Source: Alopecurus myosuroides (taxonomy: Eukaryota; Streptophyta; Magnoliopsida; Poales; Poaceae). From it: 64,000 bases of DNA. A program made the position numbers and the translations under genes. Below the pieces are notes generated by a model. The model was not told the DNA's origin. It made no database searches and saw only the letters and a list, made by a program, of their open reading frames with translations. Below are positions 11,764 to 23,291 of this stretch, in pieces; position 1 is the first letter of the stretch; every line of letters starts with the position of its first letter. Where the stretch lies: assembly GCA_028641055.1 (NCBI GenBank), contig CM054062.1, positions 273,699,349 through 273,763,348 on the forward strand. The letters are read 5' to 3'.

Positions 11764-14700
11764 CCCGTGTGCAGTTTATTTTTCCATTTCATTTTTACAG
11801 AGAAAGTACATGTTTACTTTTGGCTCTAAAATGCTATCTAAAAGATGAATTTGACCAAACCAAAATTCACAGCTGTAAAGAAACAAAATCTAAACCACCT
11901 CCAACTTGTAGATCTACTTTTGGATGTATAGTTTTGAAATTAAAAATGATTTGGCAACAGCTACCAGAAACACCAAAATGAGCCCCATTTTTATTTTACA
12001 ACACAGAATGAAGTGAGTCCAATTGCATTGGAAAGCCCTTGAAATTTCCTAACAGGAGTATTTAACCTCGTTTCCAAATTCATTGTATTTTTGAAATGGC
12101 ATGCAATTTGGTAAAACACCAGAGAGCACTTTGGTGATTTTTATAAAATTATTAAAAATGATTTTTGATGCAAACTCAACTGGATGGTCTTGTATATGTT
12201 TAGGGATATCCAAACCTAGAAGGGTTTAATTTTTAGAGCATCCTAGAAAATTTGGTGGACAGATCTTTGATTTGCTTGTTTCTGCCATTTTGGCATTTTA
12301 GCTATTTAAATTGTTGTGATTATATTTTTGTGTTACAATATTGTTTTCTAGCATGTATAAGTTGTGTGAACTTGTTTTATAAGTGTTACTTAGCTATTTT
12401 AGCATGTTAGATTGTGTGGACTTGAGTGGAGAAGAAATAGGAGTTTTGTTATTAGCATATGTTATTCTCTAGTTATTACTTGCATAGAGTTTTTGATTGA
12501 TTAATTTGTGTGCAAGTGATTGAATTGTTTTGTTGAGATATTAGATACAGCACCATGTTGATACTTAGTTTGTGTTGTCATCACCTCTACTATTGCATTT
12601 GAGTTGGTAGAAAAGCATGAGTAGTTTAATCATTACTATGAAAATGTTTTGGAAAAATTCCCTCGTGTGTGGAATTTTTGGCATTAATATTTGTGGTTGC
12701 ATAGCCACATATTTTTGGGTTGTATCCATAGGTCCAGTAGAATTTTGATAAGTTTGTTATGAGTACTTGACTCCTAGATTTTTCACTTGTGTGAAAACAA
12801 TAGCATGAGTAGCATTGCCTTGCTTATTTTAGCACCCTGTTATTTTCTGCTAGTATTGTTATTGCACTAGGTGCTAGTTTAGGTTTTTGCTAATTTTTGT
12901 CAAGTATGACCAGAGGCATTGTGACCTATTAATGCTTTGTTATGCTAGTGGAACACCCACTGGTTTCATTGCATTGTTGGTGGAAACATTATTTCCCCCA
13001 CACTAGATGTGTTTCTTTTATATATGTTTTGAGTAGATCTTTAAATGCTTTTTAGGATTTTTGCTAGATTAATTCTCATGAAACCAGTACCATTTAGGTA
13101 CTGTTATTTTTTGTTATAGCACCTCTAGATACTTGGTGCTTGTGTTTGAAATAGAATTAAATAGCAATGCTTAAAGTCTAAATTTCATACTAGGATATTC
13201 ATGTATGCTTTTTGTCTTGTTTTACCCTAGGGAAAACTATGAATCTTTGGTGTGGAAACCATAGGATGGAATGTCCTTGTGGCATTATTATCTTAGGGTT
13301 TTCACCTCTGATAGGTTTCCTCTTAAGTATCATAAAAGCATGAGTAACACTTGGATGACTAGGAATTAATCTCCTCACATGTGTAGCATTTTAAGCATAG
13401 TTTTTCCTTGTTTCCTAGCTATGCTTTTTATGTTATTTTGTGGAATCCAGTAGCATTTATGGTACTGGTTAGAGGAGTATTTTTGCCTCTGCTAGCTTGC
13501 ACACTTGTGCATAAAATTAACTAGTGTAGCCTAAACTAGTCTAGTATTTTTCCTAAATTTTCTACTAGTATGAGTAGGAGTTTTTGGATGCTAGATTGTT
13601 TGTTTGGAGCACTTTTATAAAAGTGACCAGAGGCTTATTAACCTCTGGGTGAGCATTTCTTTCTAGTGGAACACCCACTGGTACTTTTGCATCATGGTGG
13701 AAAATAGGCTTGACTTGTTGTCATGAGCCTTTTTCACCACTTGAGTATTTTAGCAAATTATATGTGCTAGCCATAGAGATTGTTGGGGAAGTTTTAGACA
13801 TAAAAATGTGTTTTATGTGACACCCTACTGTCTAGTAACATGTGCTCTACCCCACTGGTCCATGGTGTTCTTAACTAAAAATCATTGAATTGGCCACACA
13901 TAAACACTAGGAAAAAAGCAGACTTTTCAACTATAGTTTTTATGCCAATTTTTCTTAAGGGAAAAATTGAGAACTTGGGTGGTACTTCTTGATTGCTTGC
14001 TGTATGTATTACTTGTAGCCTTGTTTGTCTTGTTTGGTTCTGAATGTGTGTCCTTTATTCTCTTTTTACGACGTTAGAAAACGAAGAGGAAGGAAGTGTC
14101 GGGAAGCTCTGTTTCAAGTTCCAGTCACTCCAACAACCAGGGACACAAAGAGATACCAGGCAAGCATCCTGATTGCTTGCTGATACAATACTTACCATTA
14201 TATATCATGCATGTTTTACCTCTGAAGTTTTACCAAAACTTGATTATCAAAACTATTTTTGATGTGGCTATTACTACTATATTAGTATATAGGTTACTAT
14301 CATGCCAGTAGTTAAACTTGGTAATACCAAGCCCATAGGCCACCTTATGGTATTTATTACCATCAAATATACTAGTCCCTAAGTGGACACCCTAAAATTG
14401 TGATTCTACAAAACAAAGGCTTTACGGAAAAACCCGGAGAAAAGGCGGATCCTTGTTCTCCGGAGGAATGTGGAAGTGGTCATTTTTGAGAAAGTGGTGT
14501 TTTTCAAAAATGACACATAACCTAGTCTTCGCCGGACAACCTTTACCGTACTGCCACCCTACCCTAACATGGGCACGGGGCTTAACTTGAAGTTTGTTCT
14601 TATTAGTGTGTGCTATCTCACTTGCTATAAGGGGCGTCGTACCCTCGAACCGAATGTCGTCAAAACTCCCAATGTTGAGGCATATAAAGTGTGGGATTAA

Positions 14701-16224
14701 TTTTCCCTCCGGATGCATTCATTGAGGCTCCTGGCTAGGCAGGGTGGGACTTGATGCCGGGGAGAACAACCTCAATCGAGAGATAGGCATATTCTAGCTT
14801 GAACATAGTGGATGGTTATGATCAGATACCTGATGTTTACATACTGTTGTTACAGTCCGTGATTGTTCACGGGAGGTGTACTGGATCTGGTGGATGTGTA
14901 CACCTCTGCAGAGTACAACTTTTTCGAAGAAGCCGCGTCCTCGGATATGGACAGTTGAATGGCCATGTAGCTAGCATTGTGTCAATGTTTTCAAAAAGGA
15001 AGTTTTTGAAAGGGAATTTTGGAAAGGAAGTGTTGAACTTGTGAAGTTCGGAAAGGAATGGAAACTTATACCGTGGAGGTATCGTCGATGATGAAAAGCC
15101 AGATGATGTTATACAAAACAAAATGTTTTGCAAAGAAAACCTTTTCTACTCTACGCAAGAATTCTGGAAACTGATTCCAAGAAGTTTTGCAAAGAGAAAA
15201 TATTCTTTAACAAAGTTTTACAAAACCTCTTGTACATGTGATATCTACAAGAGAAATAAAACTATATATTATTTTTCTTCTGAAGTATCTTCTTCAACGA
15301 AGATACAGATAAACCTGACTGCAACTGTGGTGTCATCATATATGAACACCATTGATAGTGAACCATATTTATAGCCTACCTATTCCACCATATAAGCATA
15401 TTTGCATGTTGGTAAGTGACATGAGGGATGTCTTGCGGAGTACATTCAAATGTACTCATTATGGTTTCGCCCCTGGTATCTACTTATCAGATTTTGAGAA
15501 GGAACCTCCGAAGGATATCTATGAAGAGAAGTACGGAGTTGACGGCTTTGCGAACTAGGATCGTCTCCGGGTCAGCAGCCTGTAGGTTAAGGCGTGACTT
15601 GGGCTCAACTACGTTGTGTTATAATTGTCTTCCGCTGCGTTTGTTAAGGGTGACTTCTTTTGGGGCTTCTAGCTTGCTTATAGGTCCAGAGAAGCATAAG
15701 CACAAAAGAACTCTCTAGTTTCTAGACAGCTTATTTCCACCGAGAAGCCAAAATTGTACACAACTCCAGAAACTGCTAGGGACCTCCTTCCCGAGCTTCT
15801 CCGATCGGACGCGAAGGGGTATCGAGGAAAATTACGGGCAAATTGCCACCGCAGCCATCCGTGGGGGCAACAACCGAACAGGAAAACGTTTCGTAAAAAA
15901 AAAACAGAAAATGCATCGTCTCTTTCCCTGAGCGATAGGAGGCCGACACCCAGCAGACCACGCCGCCGCCGGTGAAAACCGCACCACCGTCGCCGTCCCA
16001 GCCACTCCCCGGCCAGATCCGGGCGTGGAACGGACGGATCCGTCGCCTCCTCTCCGTTCCCTGCAAGATCAAGGCCGTCCCTCGTCTCCAGCTCAGATCC
16101 CGTCCAACCGCTTGCAACTCCGACGCCGGCGCCGTGCGTTCACACGTCAGGACGTCGACGAGCAACTCAACCATCGCAGAACCGTCGACCCACCGTCCTC
16201 AACAAGCACCGTTCGCCGTCCTCA

Positions 16225-17743
16225 ATGTCGACCTCCGGAGCAGCGGTAAGGAGCTCGAAATTCCTCAAGTTTGTGTGCTCTCGTGTGATGTTCCTGTATT
16301 GTGAGATGTACGTGAGCATGAGGTGTGCACTGATGTTCCTGAAAAATGGTCCTTTGTACTGTGATGTTTGTACACAATGTGGTGTTCCATGTACATGTTA
16401 CGGGTTTGGTCTGATGTGCTCTAGAGGAGCTCGAAAATGGTCATCTAGATGAGCTCGAAATTTTTAGAGAAATTGAGTGCATGAGCAAATATCCTATTGT
16501 GTTAGATACATAAACTGTGCTCATTATACAAAATTTCTTGTCTACATACGTAATGGGTTTGCTTGCTATTAGTGGACATGTAAAAGTTTATGTTTGGTTG
16601 TTGTTGATAGACATGTAAAAACAATTGAGTTTGCTCCCTGTTCATAATAGACATGTAAAACAATTGAGTTTGCTTGATGTTTATATACATGTTTAAAAAA
16701 ATTTCCATAATTGTGTTGTTGTGTATCTAGATTGTCAAGCCGAATAAGGTGAAAGCTAGTTGGGATGCCGTAGCGCATCGTGTATTTCTTGATGTTTGCA
16801 TTGAAGAGGTGAATGCAAATAATCGTCCAGTGCAAGTTTTGACTCGCCTTGGTTATGACAATTTGGTTAAAAAATTCAACGAGCGCACAAAGAGAAACTA
16901 TGATAAGAAGCAAATGAAAAATAGGTGGGAAACACTCAAAAAGGAGTACACTATTTGGAAGGGATTACTCCAACACGCGTCCGGTTTGGGTATGGATCCT
17001 ATCACTCATACCATTGATGCTAGCGATGATTGGTGGGAACATGAGATACAGGTAATGATAACACTTCCATTCGGTTGGTCATTGTTTTCTTTTGATTTGC
17101 TCTAACAACATTTTGTTATATGCAGATGTGTCCAGAGGCAATCAAGTTTAGGAAAGCTCCACTCCAAGACGAGGAGGACCTGAAGATACTTTTTGACAAG
17201 AATGTGGTCACCAATGTTGGAGCTAGGGTGCCTCCCACCTCTCGAGCTTCTGCGTCAAGGATCAACATTGATGTGGATGCCGAAGATTCGGGGTGTGAAG
17301 CTGAAGATGACCCTCTTGTTACACCTGTGCGTGGACATGGCAAGAAGAAGAGAGCATGTCCCTACTCACCCACTCCCGGGGGCACACCAAAGATGAATAT
17401 TGGTAGTAGCAGTGCCTCCAGGTTGGACCGTATGATGGAGATGATGGAAATGAGACAGAAAGATAGGGCGAAGTTCATGATGATGGAGGAAGAGAAGAGT
17501 AGGACTTCGGTGACATCTCCAGCTAAAGTCCAAGAATCCTCGAGGGATGAGATTAGGCGGTTGGTTGCCATAGTCTATCAAGATGGAGCTGCGCCAGGGA
17601 GTTTGGAGTATTTCTGGGCTACACAACTGTTCCTTTTGCAGGAGTATCGTGAAATGTTTGCTTGTTTGGTGGAGGATGCAACACCTACTCAGAGGATTGA
17701 TTGGATTAAGATGGCATGGGCAGAATATAAGCTGAGGAAGTAG
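16225..17743 (+). CDS. Harbinger ORF1: Myb/SANT-like DNA-binding protein
   Basis: Predicted three-exon gene: 16225-16245, 16731-17051 and 17126-17743, all introns GT-AG and phase 0, about 319 aa. Exon 2 encodes a Myb/SANT-like domain (Myb_DNA-bind_3 type; KASWD...RWETLKKEY...DDWWE). Exon 3 holds an acidic stretch, a basic patch (GKKKR), a Met-rich helical segment (MMEMMEMRQKDR) and a C-terminal region ending EYKLRK. In PIF/Harbinger and Ping/Pong elements this protein partners the transposase, binds subterminal DNA and helps nuclear import (established for relatives; inferred here). The start is the ATG in a GC-rich leader. The in-frame ATG at 16749 is the alternative if exon 1 is untranslated. 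Intron 1 carries a minisatellite. No stop or frameshift seen. Confidence 0.82.
16573..16690 (+). repeat. Minisatellite in intron 1 of the Harbinger ORF1 gene
   Basis: Three imperfect units based on AGACATGTAAAACAATTGAG followed by TTTGCT, starting near 16574, 16608 and 16649. Intronic and of no recognised function. Confidence 0.7.
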
Positions 17744-17768
17744 TTCGGTTGTATCTTTCGTGCCATAG

Positions 17769-17935
17769 ACCATGTTATTTGCTTAGAACTTGTACGAACT
17801 ATGTTATTTGCTTAGAACTTGTATGTGTCATGAACTATGTTATTTGCTTAGAATCATAATGTGTCGTGAACTATGTTATTTGCTTTGAGCTTGTATGTGT
17901 CATGAACTATGGTATTTTCTTTGAGCTTATGAATG
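17769..17935 (+). repeat. Tandem repeat between the two Harbinger genes
   Basis: Four to five imperfect units of about 38 bp built on GAACTATGTTATTTGCTTAG, diverging to the right. They lie between the ORF1 stop (17743) and the transposase start, so they form the 3' end of one transcript or the promoter/leader of the next. Confidence 0.75.
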
Positions 17936-17954
17936 TTTGCTTCTCCAATTACAG

Positions 17955-19172
17955 ATGATTTCATCATTTGATGATTCTGATGAAGAGTTTGAGATGTGTG
18001 TTCTGCTTGCGGCATGCATTGCTGAAAATGAGAAGACACCTTATGCGGCTAGAAGAGTGCCTTTGCTCACAGGGATACGTTGGGTTGAGGAGAGGATGAA
18101 AGATCCAAAGAAATTCTACAAGTGTTTTAGAATGAGGAGGTCAGTTTTTAAATCGTTGCATGATGTTCTTGTTTCCAAGTATGGCCTCGAGTCCACTACA
18201 CAGATGTCCAGTATTGAGTCACTAGCTCTATTTCTTTATATGGTGGGGGCACCTGCGTCCAATAGTCAAGCTGCAGACCGCTTCGAGCGTAGTGTTTCCA
18301 CCGTGAGCAACAAGTTTCATCATGTCTTAGACTGTGTAGACCGAATGGCGGGTGATTATATTAGACCTAATGACCCTACTTTCACCCAAGTTCACGAGAA
18401 ACTGCAACAACCTAGATTTTGGCCTCATTTCAAAGATGCCATTGGAGCAATTGATGGAACACACATTCCTGTGGTGGTTGCTGAGACAAAGAAGGTACAA
18501 TACACGAACAGGAAAGGTTACACAAGTCAGAATGTGTTGGCAATATGTGATTTTGACATGAGGTTTACATTTGTTGTTGCTGGATGGGCTGGATCTGTTC
18601 ATGATACACGTGTATGGACTGATGCTCAACCGCATTTCGACAATTATCCACACCCTCCTGAAGGTAAATCTCTTCTCTTATGTATTTTCTCATAAATATT
18701 CCGTGTTATGTTCTGACATATTTGGTACTTTGCAGGAAAATACTATCTTGTTGACTCTGGATATCCAAACAGAGTTGGTTATCTTGCCCCATTCAAACAA
18801 CAACGCTATCATGTTCCGGAGTTTCAAAATGCACCTCCAAGAAACATGATGGAGATATTCAACCATCTTCATTCATGTCTACGAAATGCTGTTGAAAGAG
18901 CATTCGGCGTTCTGAAGATGAAGTGGCGCATTCTTCTTGCAATACCACATTTCCATGACACTCTGACGCAAACAAAGATCATCACTGCATGCATGTGTTT
19001 GCATAACTTCATCCGTGACAGTAAGCTATATGATCAACATTTTGAAACCTTTGAGCGAGGCCCATATGTTCACGAGGAAAGCGCATCTTGGACTGGTGGA
19101 TCTGCTCCCTCCTCATCTGATAGCATCATGGGTGCACTTCGAGATAGCATCGCTCGCTCAATAGTAGCTTGA
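17955..19172 (+). CDS. Harbinger transposase (DDE_Tnp_4 type)
   Basis: Two exons, 17955-18663 and 18736-19172, joined by a 72-bp GT-AG intron in phase 1, about 381 aa with no break. The catalytic triad is present: first Asp in AIDGTH (about residue 168), second Asp in HDTRVW (about 217), Glu in NAVERAFG (about 290). The conserved segments VDSGYPN and CLHNFIRD are also there. The enzyme is expected to cut the transposon ends and insert at TWA targets, in line with the TAA duplication seen. The ATG at 17955 is chosen because it precedes MISSFDDSDEEF. The bases just before it (TTACAG) resemble a splice acceptor, so a 5' untranslated exon is possible. Length is normal for plant Harbinger transposases. 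Confidence 0.93.
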
Positions 19173-19717
19173 GCATTTATTTATTTTTATTTCTAAATAA
19201 CTTTGACATTTGTATTATTTTGACACGTACTTAATTACACTACCATAACGTATTTTTTATTATCATTTACCTTTTCATAATATTTATATTTTATTTGTAG
19301 CTTATTTTCGATTTAATATTAGTATATATCGCTTTATTTCACGCGTATATGAAAATAAGGGACATAACAGACATCTGAAAATTCATCCTAGCAAATAAGC
19401 CAAAACAGTATAGCACAAAAGAACTCTCCCGAGCAGTTTCTGGCAGCTTCTGCCCACCGCAGTTTCTCCCCACCAAAATCCAGAAGCTGGCTTCTGCATA
19501 AGCAGAAGTTTAAAAGAAGTCACACTAAGTTGCCTGCCCTTTGTGGCAGATGTGTTAGACTTGATCATGTGATCATTTGTGTAATACCTTTATGTATTCG
19601 TGTAATGGATGATGTATTTCTGTGTGCCAACTGTGTATGTTGTTCACGACTGATCTTTCTGGGATCGTGAATGTATGCATACGTAGGGTTTCAGACTGCC
19701 GGTCTGGGGTCCTTACA

Positions 19718-20244
19718 ACGACTGCGTCGTGGGGCGCTGGGCTTGGGGTGGTAGGTGGGCTCAGCCCACTTGGGCTGGCCTGCCTCCCCCAATGCTTCCT
19801 TTTTTTTCCTGTGTTTTTTTTTGTAGAGAAAGCAAAGGAAAGGTTTTGAAAGAGTTTTTGAGTTTCAAAAATTCATGAATTTAATTTCCATTGACTAAGC
19901 ATTGTAAATGCCCAGTTGCATGATGTTTTATTTTAAAAAAAAATTAAATATTTGTGGATGTTTGAAATTTAATTGAATTTGATTGAATTTTTGCAATAAT
20001 TGAAATATTGAAAATTTAGCAAGTTAATTATTTGGAAATTCAAGTTCATTGGAAATAAATAAATGGTTTGATTTGAATGTTTCATTTGAAAATTGTAACA
20101 GACCAAGTGTGAAACATAAAGATTTGAAATTTGATTTGAATTTCAAACTCCACACATGAATGCATTATGATGACATGATGCACTTGAAACAAAAACAGGA
20201 AACAAACAATCTAAGTTGGGAGTTTTTCATACTTGGGATGTTAC
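19718..20244 (-). mobile_element. Minus-strand LTR fragment (5' part of an LTR)
   Basis: Read on the minus strand this begins TGTAACATCCCAAG at 20244 and runs left for 527 bp until the LARD insertion. It has the AT-rich start and the GC-rich AGCCCA-type stretch seen in grass LTRs. It abuts the truncated antisense gene of element A at 20245, so its parent inserted into element A, or recombination joined them. The remainder lies left of the window. No gene in it. Confidence 0.6.
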
Positions 20245-20247
20245 ATG

Positions 20248-23200
20248 GTAGTCTTCATCGAACATGTGATCCGGGGTTTCAGCCCCCAGGGTCACCCTTT
20301 CTTCCGCGAGCTGCTAGACCACTACAAACTCCGGGTATTCGACATTGGCCCCAACTCTATGCTCAACATCACTCATTTTATCGTCTTGTGCGAGTCGTAT
20401 CTCTGCATCCCTCCGAATCTTGCCCTCTTCCTTGAATTATTCCAATGCAAGCCGTGCCGAGAGAGCGGCGATGGGGCCCTCCTAGTCTGTGGAGGGGTCT
20501 CCATCCAGAGGAGGAAAAATTCCCTCATGCCAACTCTGGGTCTCAGTTCTCATGTCAAACATTGGCAGAAAACGTATTTCTACTGCCAGGATACCTCCTC
20601 AGCCGGCGAGAAGCAACTTCCGGGTTTCACCGAAAACCTCCTTAATCTATCCGATAGTTTCAGCTCCTTTGCTACTGAGGCCGAGAGGCAATCTATCCAG
20701 CCCCTCCTGCACAAACTAGCCGTACTGTCGGCCCACAGCCTCCTAGGGCTCAATCTAATTAAAACCTGGGTAACTTTCCGGATTCAACCCAACAGTGTCC
20801 GGCCCAAAATCATGTGCAACTATTCTGGGCACGTCACCGATTCTCTTCGCTATTCGATGAGAAATTACCCGGCCGCGGACGCAAACAAGATCATGAAAAA
20901 CTTCTTGGCCGAGAAACTGGAGGTGATCCGAAACATAGCCGGCCTGGACCCCTACACGCGGGATAACCCGGCTCCAGCAGTAAGAACCGGTTATCACCCT
21001 TTATCCAACTAATATTTTTCTGGTACAATCACTAACTTTTGTCACTGTACTTTTTCTCAGGAAGATAACGCTTTCTGGAAGATTGATACCCCTCCTCCTT
21101 CCGAAAACTCGGAAGAGGACGAGGAGCCGGTTGATACTGATGAGGGTAACATCCGAGTCTCACTTATTCCTTCTTCTGTTAACTTGTTCTGACCAACTTT
21201 TTTCCTTTTTCCGACAATATGCAATGTTTACCAGGGCTAGAAGATAAGAAGGACACCCAGTCGGACGAGAGTGAAGCTGAGCCGGAAATTGAGGTTGGGG
21301 TAAAGAGGAAGACCCGGGGCGTTGTGTTCAAGGTGCCTTACTCCTCTATGACCTCCAAACCATATTCATACGCTAACATGTGCGAACTTAACCAACATTT
21401 GATCAATTCATCACGCTTGAAGGAACCCGCCCCAGTCAAACGTAGGGTAACCCGGAACTCCCCGGGTGATGATCCTCTTCACCCGGGCATCCCTTCGTCC
21501 CCCGCTCGCAAAGCCGGTATTCCCCAAACTCATTCTTCCCGTCTTCCTCAGAGATTTCCCTCTCCAAATCATCCACTGGCCGGACAAATCCGGGTCTCAC
21601 TTTCACACTCTTTATCAGTTTCTTCCGGGTCTAGCAACGATCTCCCACCGGATTTTGTCGTGAACACCGGGTAAGTCACTTTTCTTGCTACTCAATACAC
21701 TAACTTTTCCATACCTCTCGTTTACCATATACTGACTGCTTCTTTTTCCCTTTCCCAGAGCCAAGGTCACGAGCAGTGACCCAGAGGACATGGACGTGGA
21801 TAACCCGGCTATGGGGGACCCGGAAGATACTGTGAAGGCCGCGGCTGGCGGCGAAGAAGAAGAAGACTTTCTGGTAGACCCGACCGAGCAGGAAGCCGAG
21901 TTTCCCCTGCTAACTCACACACCCGGGGATGAGGATGTCGAGATCCTGGGGACGCGGAGGGGTGATCCCAATCCTAACAACCAGGCGACCCGGGTACCCT
22001 CCCCCAAGCAAGAAAAACTCCACCTCCGAGTACTCAGGGCCCCATCTCCTCCAGGCCGAGACTCGATGATCTGAGCTTTGAAGAAATGCTAGGTGCTCTC
22101 TTCACCTTGAAGACTGATGAAAAGGGCATTCTGGAAGCCATGGCGGATAAGCATCAGGTAAATTAACCAATATTGCTTGTATATTCACATAGTCCCCAAG
22201 TTTCGAGTGAACTATGCCTAGTTTACTTGGTACTTTATAACTCTATGATTTACCTTACCCGGATACATCTTTTGTCCGACTAACTTGTCCTTTATATTTC
22301 TCACAGGCCTATGTGACCCATTCTGAGGAGGTGTTGGCAAAGACCAATGAGCTCCTCGAGGTCGAGACCAAGTTACGTGAAGATCTAGAGTCTGATGTGA
22401 AGAGTCTTGAGAAGGATGTGAAAACGTACAAGAAAAGGTCCCAAACTGCTGAGGGTGAGCTGAAGAAAATTTTGGCCCAGATTGCCGATACTTACCGCAC
22501 CCTGCTTGGTACGAATTTCCGACTTTCTAATTATAACCCGGATTTCTCATTCCGTAACGTTTACCATCCGGATTTTAGTGCCTTAACTTTTGCTGTTACT
22601 GTGCAGGTCCGGGTGAAAAGGCCCTAGATGAAGATGATATTGAAAAGCTGAAGACGCTGAAGCCGTGATCCGGCAACTTACTGTCGGCACCAAGTGGATT
22701 TTGGAGGCTGTGAAGTGGTCGGGTAAGGGTTATTGCGGCTTGGACACTTTGCTTGGCGCATGTTCTACCATTCCCGAGTGGATCGAGCACTGGAAGCGCT
22801 CATCGTGCCGAGTTGGGGTGACCCGTGGGCTTGCTCTGGCCAAGTCCTATTTTCCTAGGCTTGAGCTGACAAAGCTCGTGGGCGGGTTTCCCGAGTTCAA
22901 CAACGACGGCTCCAAGTTCACTGGTAAGAATTACAAGGCCATTCATACTGATGTGCGTCACTCGGCGAGCTTGATCGCCGACAGTCTGGACTTGAGCAAG
23001 ATCATCCCACCTTACGACGCCGAAGACAAGCCAATTCAATCTGATCTGCCCAAGCCCTTTGACATGCTGGAGCGGTGGAAGGCGAAAGCGGCGAAGACGA
23101 AAGAGGAAGCTGCCAAGAAGAAGGCTGAGGCCGATACTGTGCCTTCCACCTCTACGCCGGCTGTCCCTCCTCCGGCTCGCGCCGGCACTGCTGCTGAACC

Positions 23201-23291
23201 GGACGCAGGAGCTGGGACGACCACCGACGAGCAAGTCAAAGACCCGGCCGCCAAGGACAATGTCGATGACTCGGCCGAGGATGCCGAGTAA
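20248..23291 (+). pseudogene. Antisense extra gene of element A (PF04195-type plus coiled coil), 5' truncated
   Basis: Lies on the strand opposite gag-pol. Predicted exons: up to 20979, 21061-21145, 21235-21670, 21759-22157, 22307-22508 and 22607-23291, with GT-AG junctions. Exon 1 resembles the grass 'putative gypsy type transposon' domain (Transposase_28/PF04195): HPFFRELLDHY, GPNSMLNI, LCESYLCIPP. Later exons are acidic and Pro-rich, then helical (KTNELLEVETKLREDLESDV, coiled coil), then a globular part and an Ala/Lys/Glu-rich tail ending DDSAEDAE. The N-terminus is cut at 20245. Frame jumps near 22020 and 22655 occur in both duplicate copies, so they predate the duplication or mark mispredicted junctions. 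Function unknown; related extra ORFs are reported across Tat elements. Confidence 0.7.

Larger units (their letters stand above)
15648..19525 (+). mobile_element. PIF/Harbinger DNA transposon, structurally complete, 3878 bp
   Basis: Flanked by the target duplication TAA (15645-15647 and 19526-19528). Terminal inverted repeats: GGGTGACTTCTTTT at 15648-15661 and the inverse of AAAAGAAGTCACAC at 19512-19525, with one mismatch. The empty site is visible in the other LARD LTR (near 5885), where the flanks join with a single TAA. Subterminal regions share the direct repeat GCACAAAAGAACTCTC (15700-15715 and 19413-19428) and many AGAAGC motifs. It encodes the two genes typical of the superfamily, a Myb/SANT-like protein and a DDE transposase, in tandem on the plus strand, both apparently intact. 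Confidence 0.95.
398..19717 (+). mobile_element. LARD-type non-autonomous LTR retrotransposon with ~6.1-kb LTRs
   Basis: Two near-identical direct copies (398-6074 and 9704-19717 minus a nested transposon) flank a 3629-bp non-coding core. The first copy ends in CTTACA and is followed by a tRNA-iMet-type primer site. The second is preceded by a polypurine tract, begins TGTCACATCCC and ends CCTTACA. No gag, protease, RT or integrase can be read in the core. Known family logic: LARDs such as barley Sukkula have multi-kb LTRs and a ~3.5-kb non-coding core and depend on another element for mobility. The LTRs here (6133 bp without the insertion) are longer than I recall for Sukkula. The first 457 bp of the 5' LTR lie left of the window, displaced by the element ending at 397. 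Expected right-hand target repeat: ACGAC (19718-19722). Confidence 0.9.
9704..19717 (+). repeat. 3' LTR of the LARD, interrupted by a Harbinger transposon
   Basis: Starts TGTCACATCCC right after the polypurine tract and ends CCTTACA. Without the nested 3878-bp transposon and the 3-bp target duplication it is 6133 bp. The parts 10161-15647 and 19529-19717 align colinearly with 398-6074. The first 457 bp (9704-10160) have no counterpart in the window. Confidence 0.92.

Noticed and set aside
398..15647. The ~9.76-kb spaced near-identical copies as a segmental or gene duplication
   Set aside because: The first copy ends at a tRNA primer site and the second starts after a polypurine tract; both end in CTTACA. 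They are LTRs of one element.
17933..17954. Start of the Harbinger transposase upstream of 17955
   Set aside because: The ATG at 17933 is in another frame, and the in-frame codon at 17937 is TTG. The segment ends in a splice-acceptor-like TTACAG.
20248..23291. Calling this gene a DNA transposase because of the Pfam name 'Transposase_28'
   Set aside because: The name is historical. The gene is part of a Gypsy element and shows no DDE triad.
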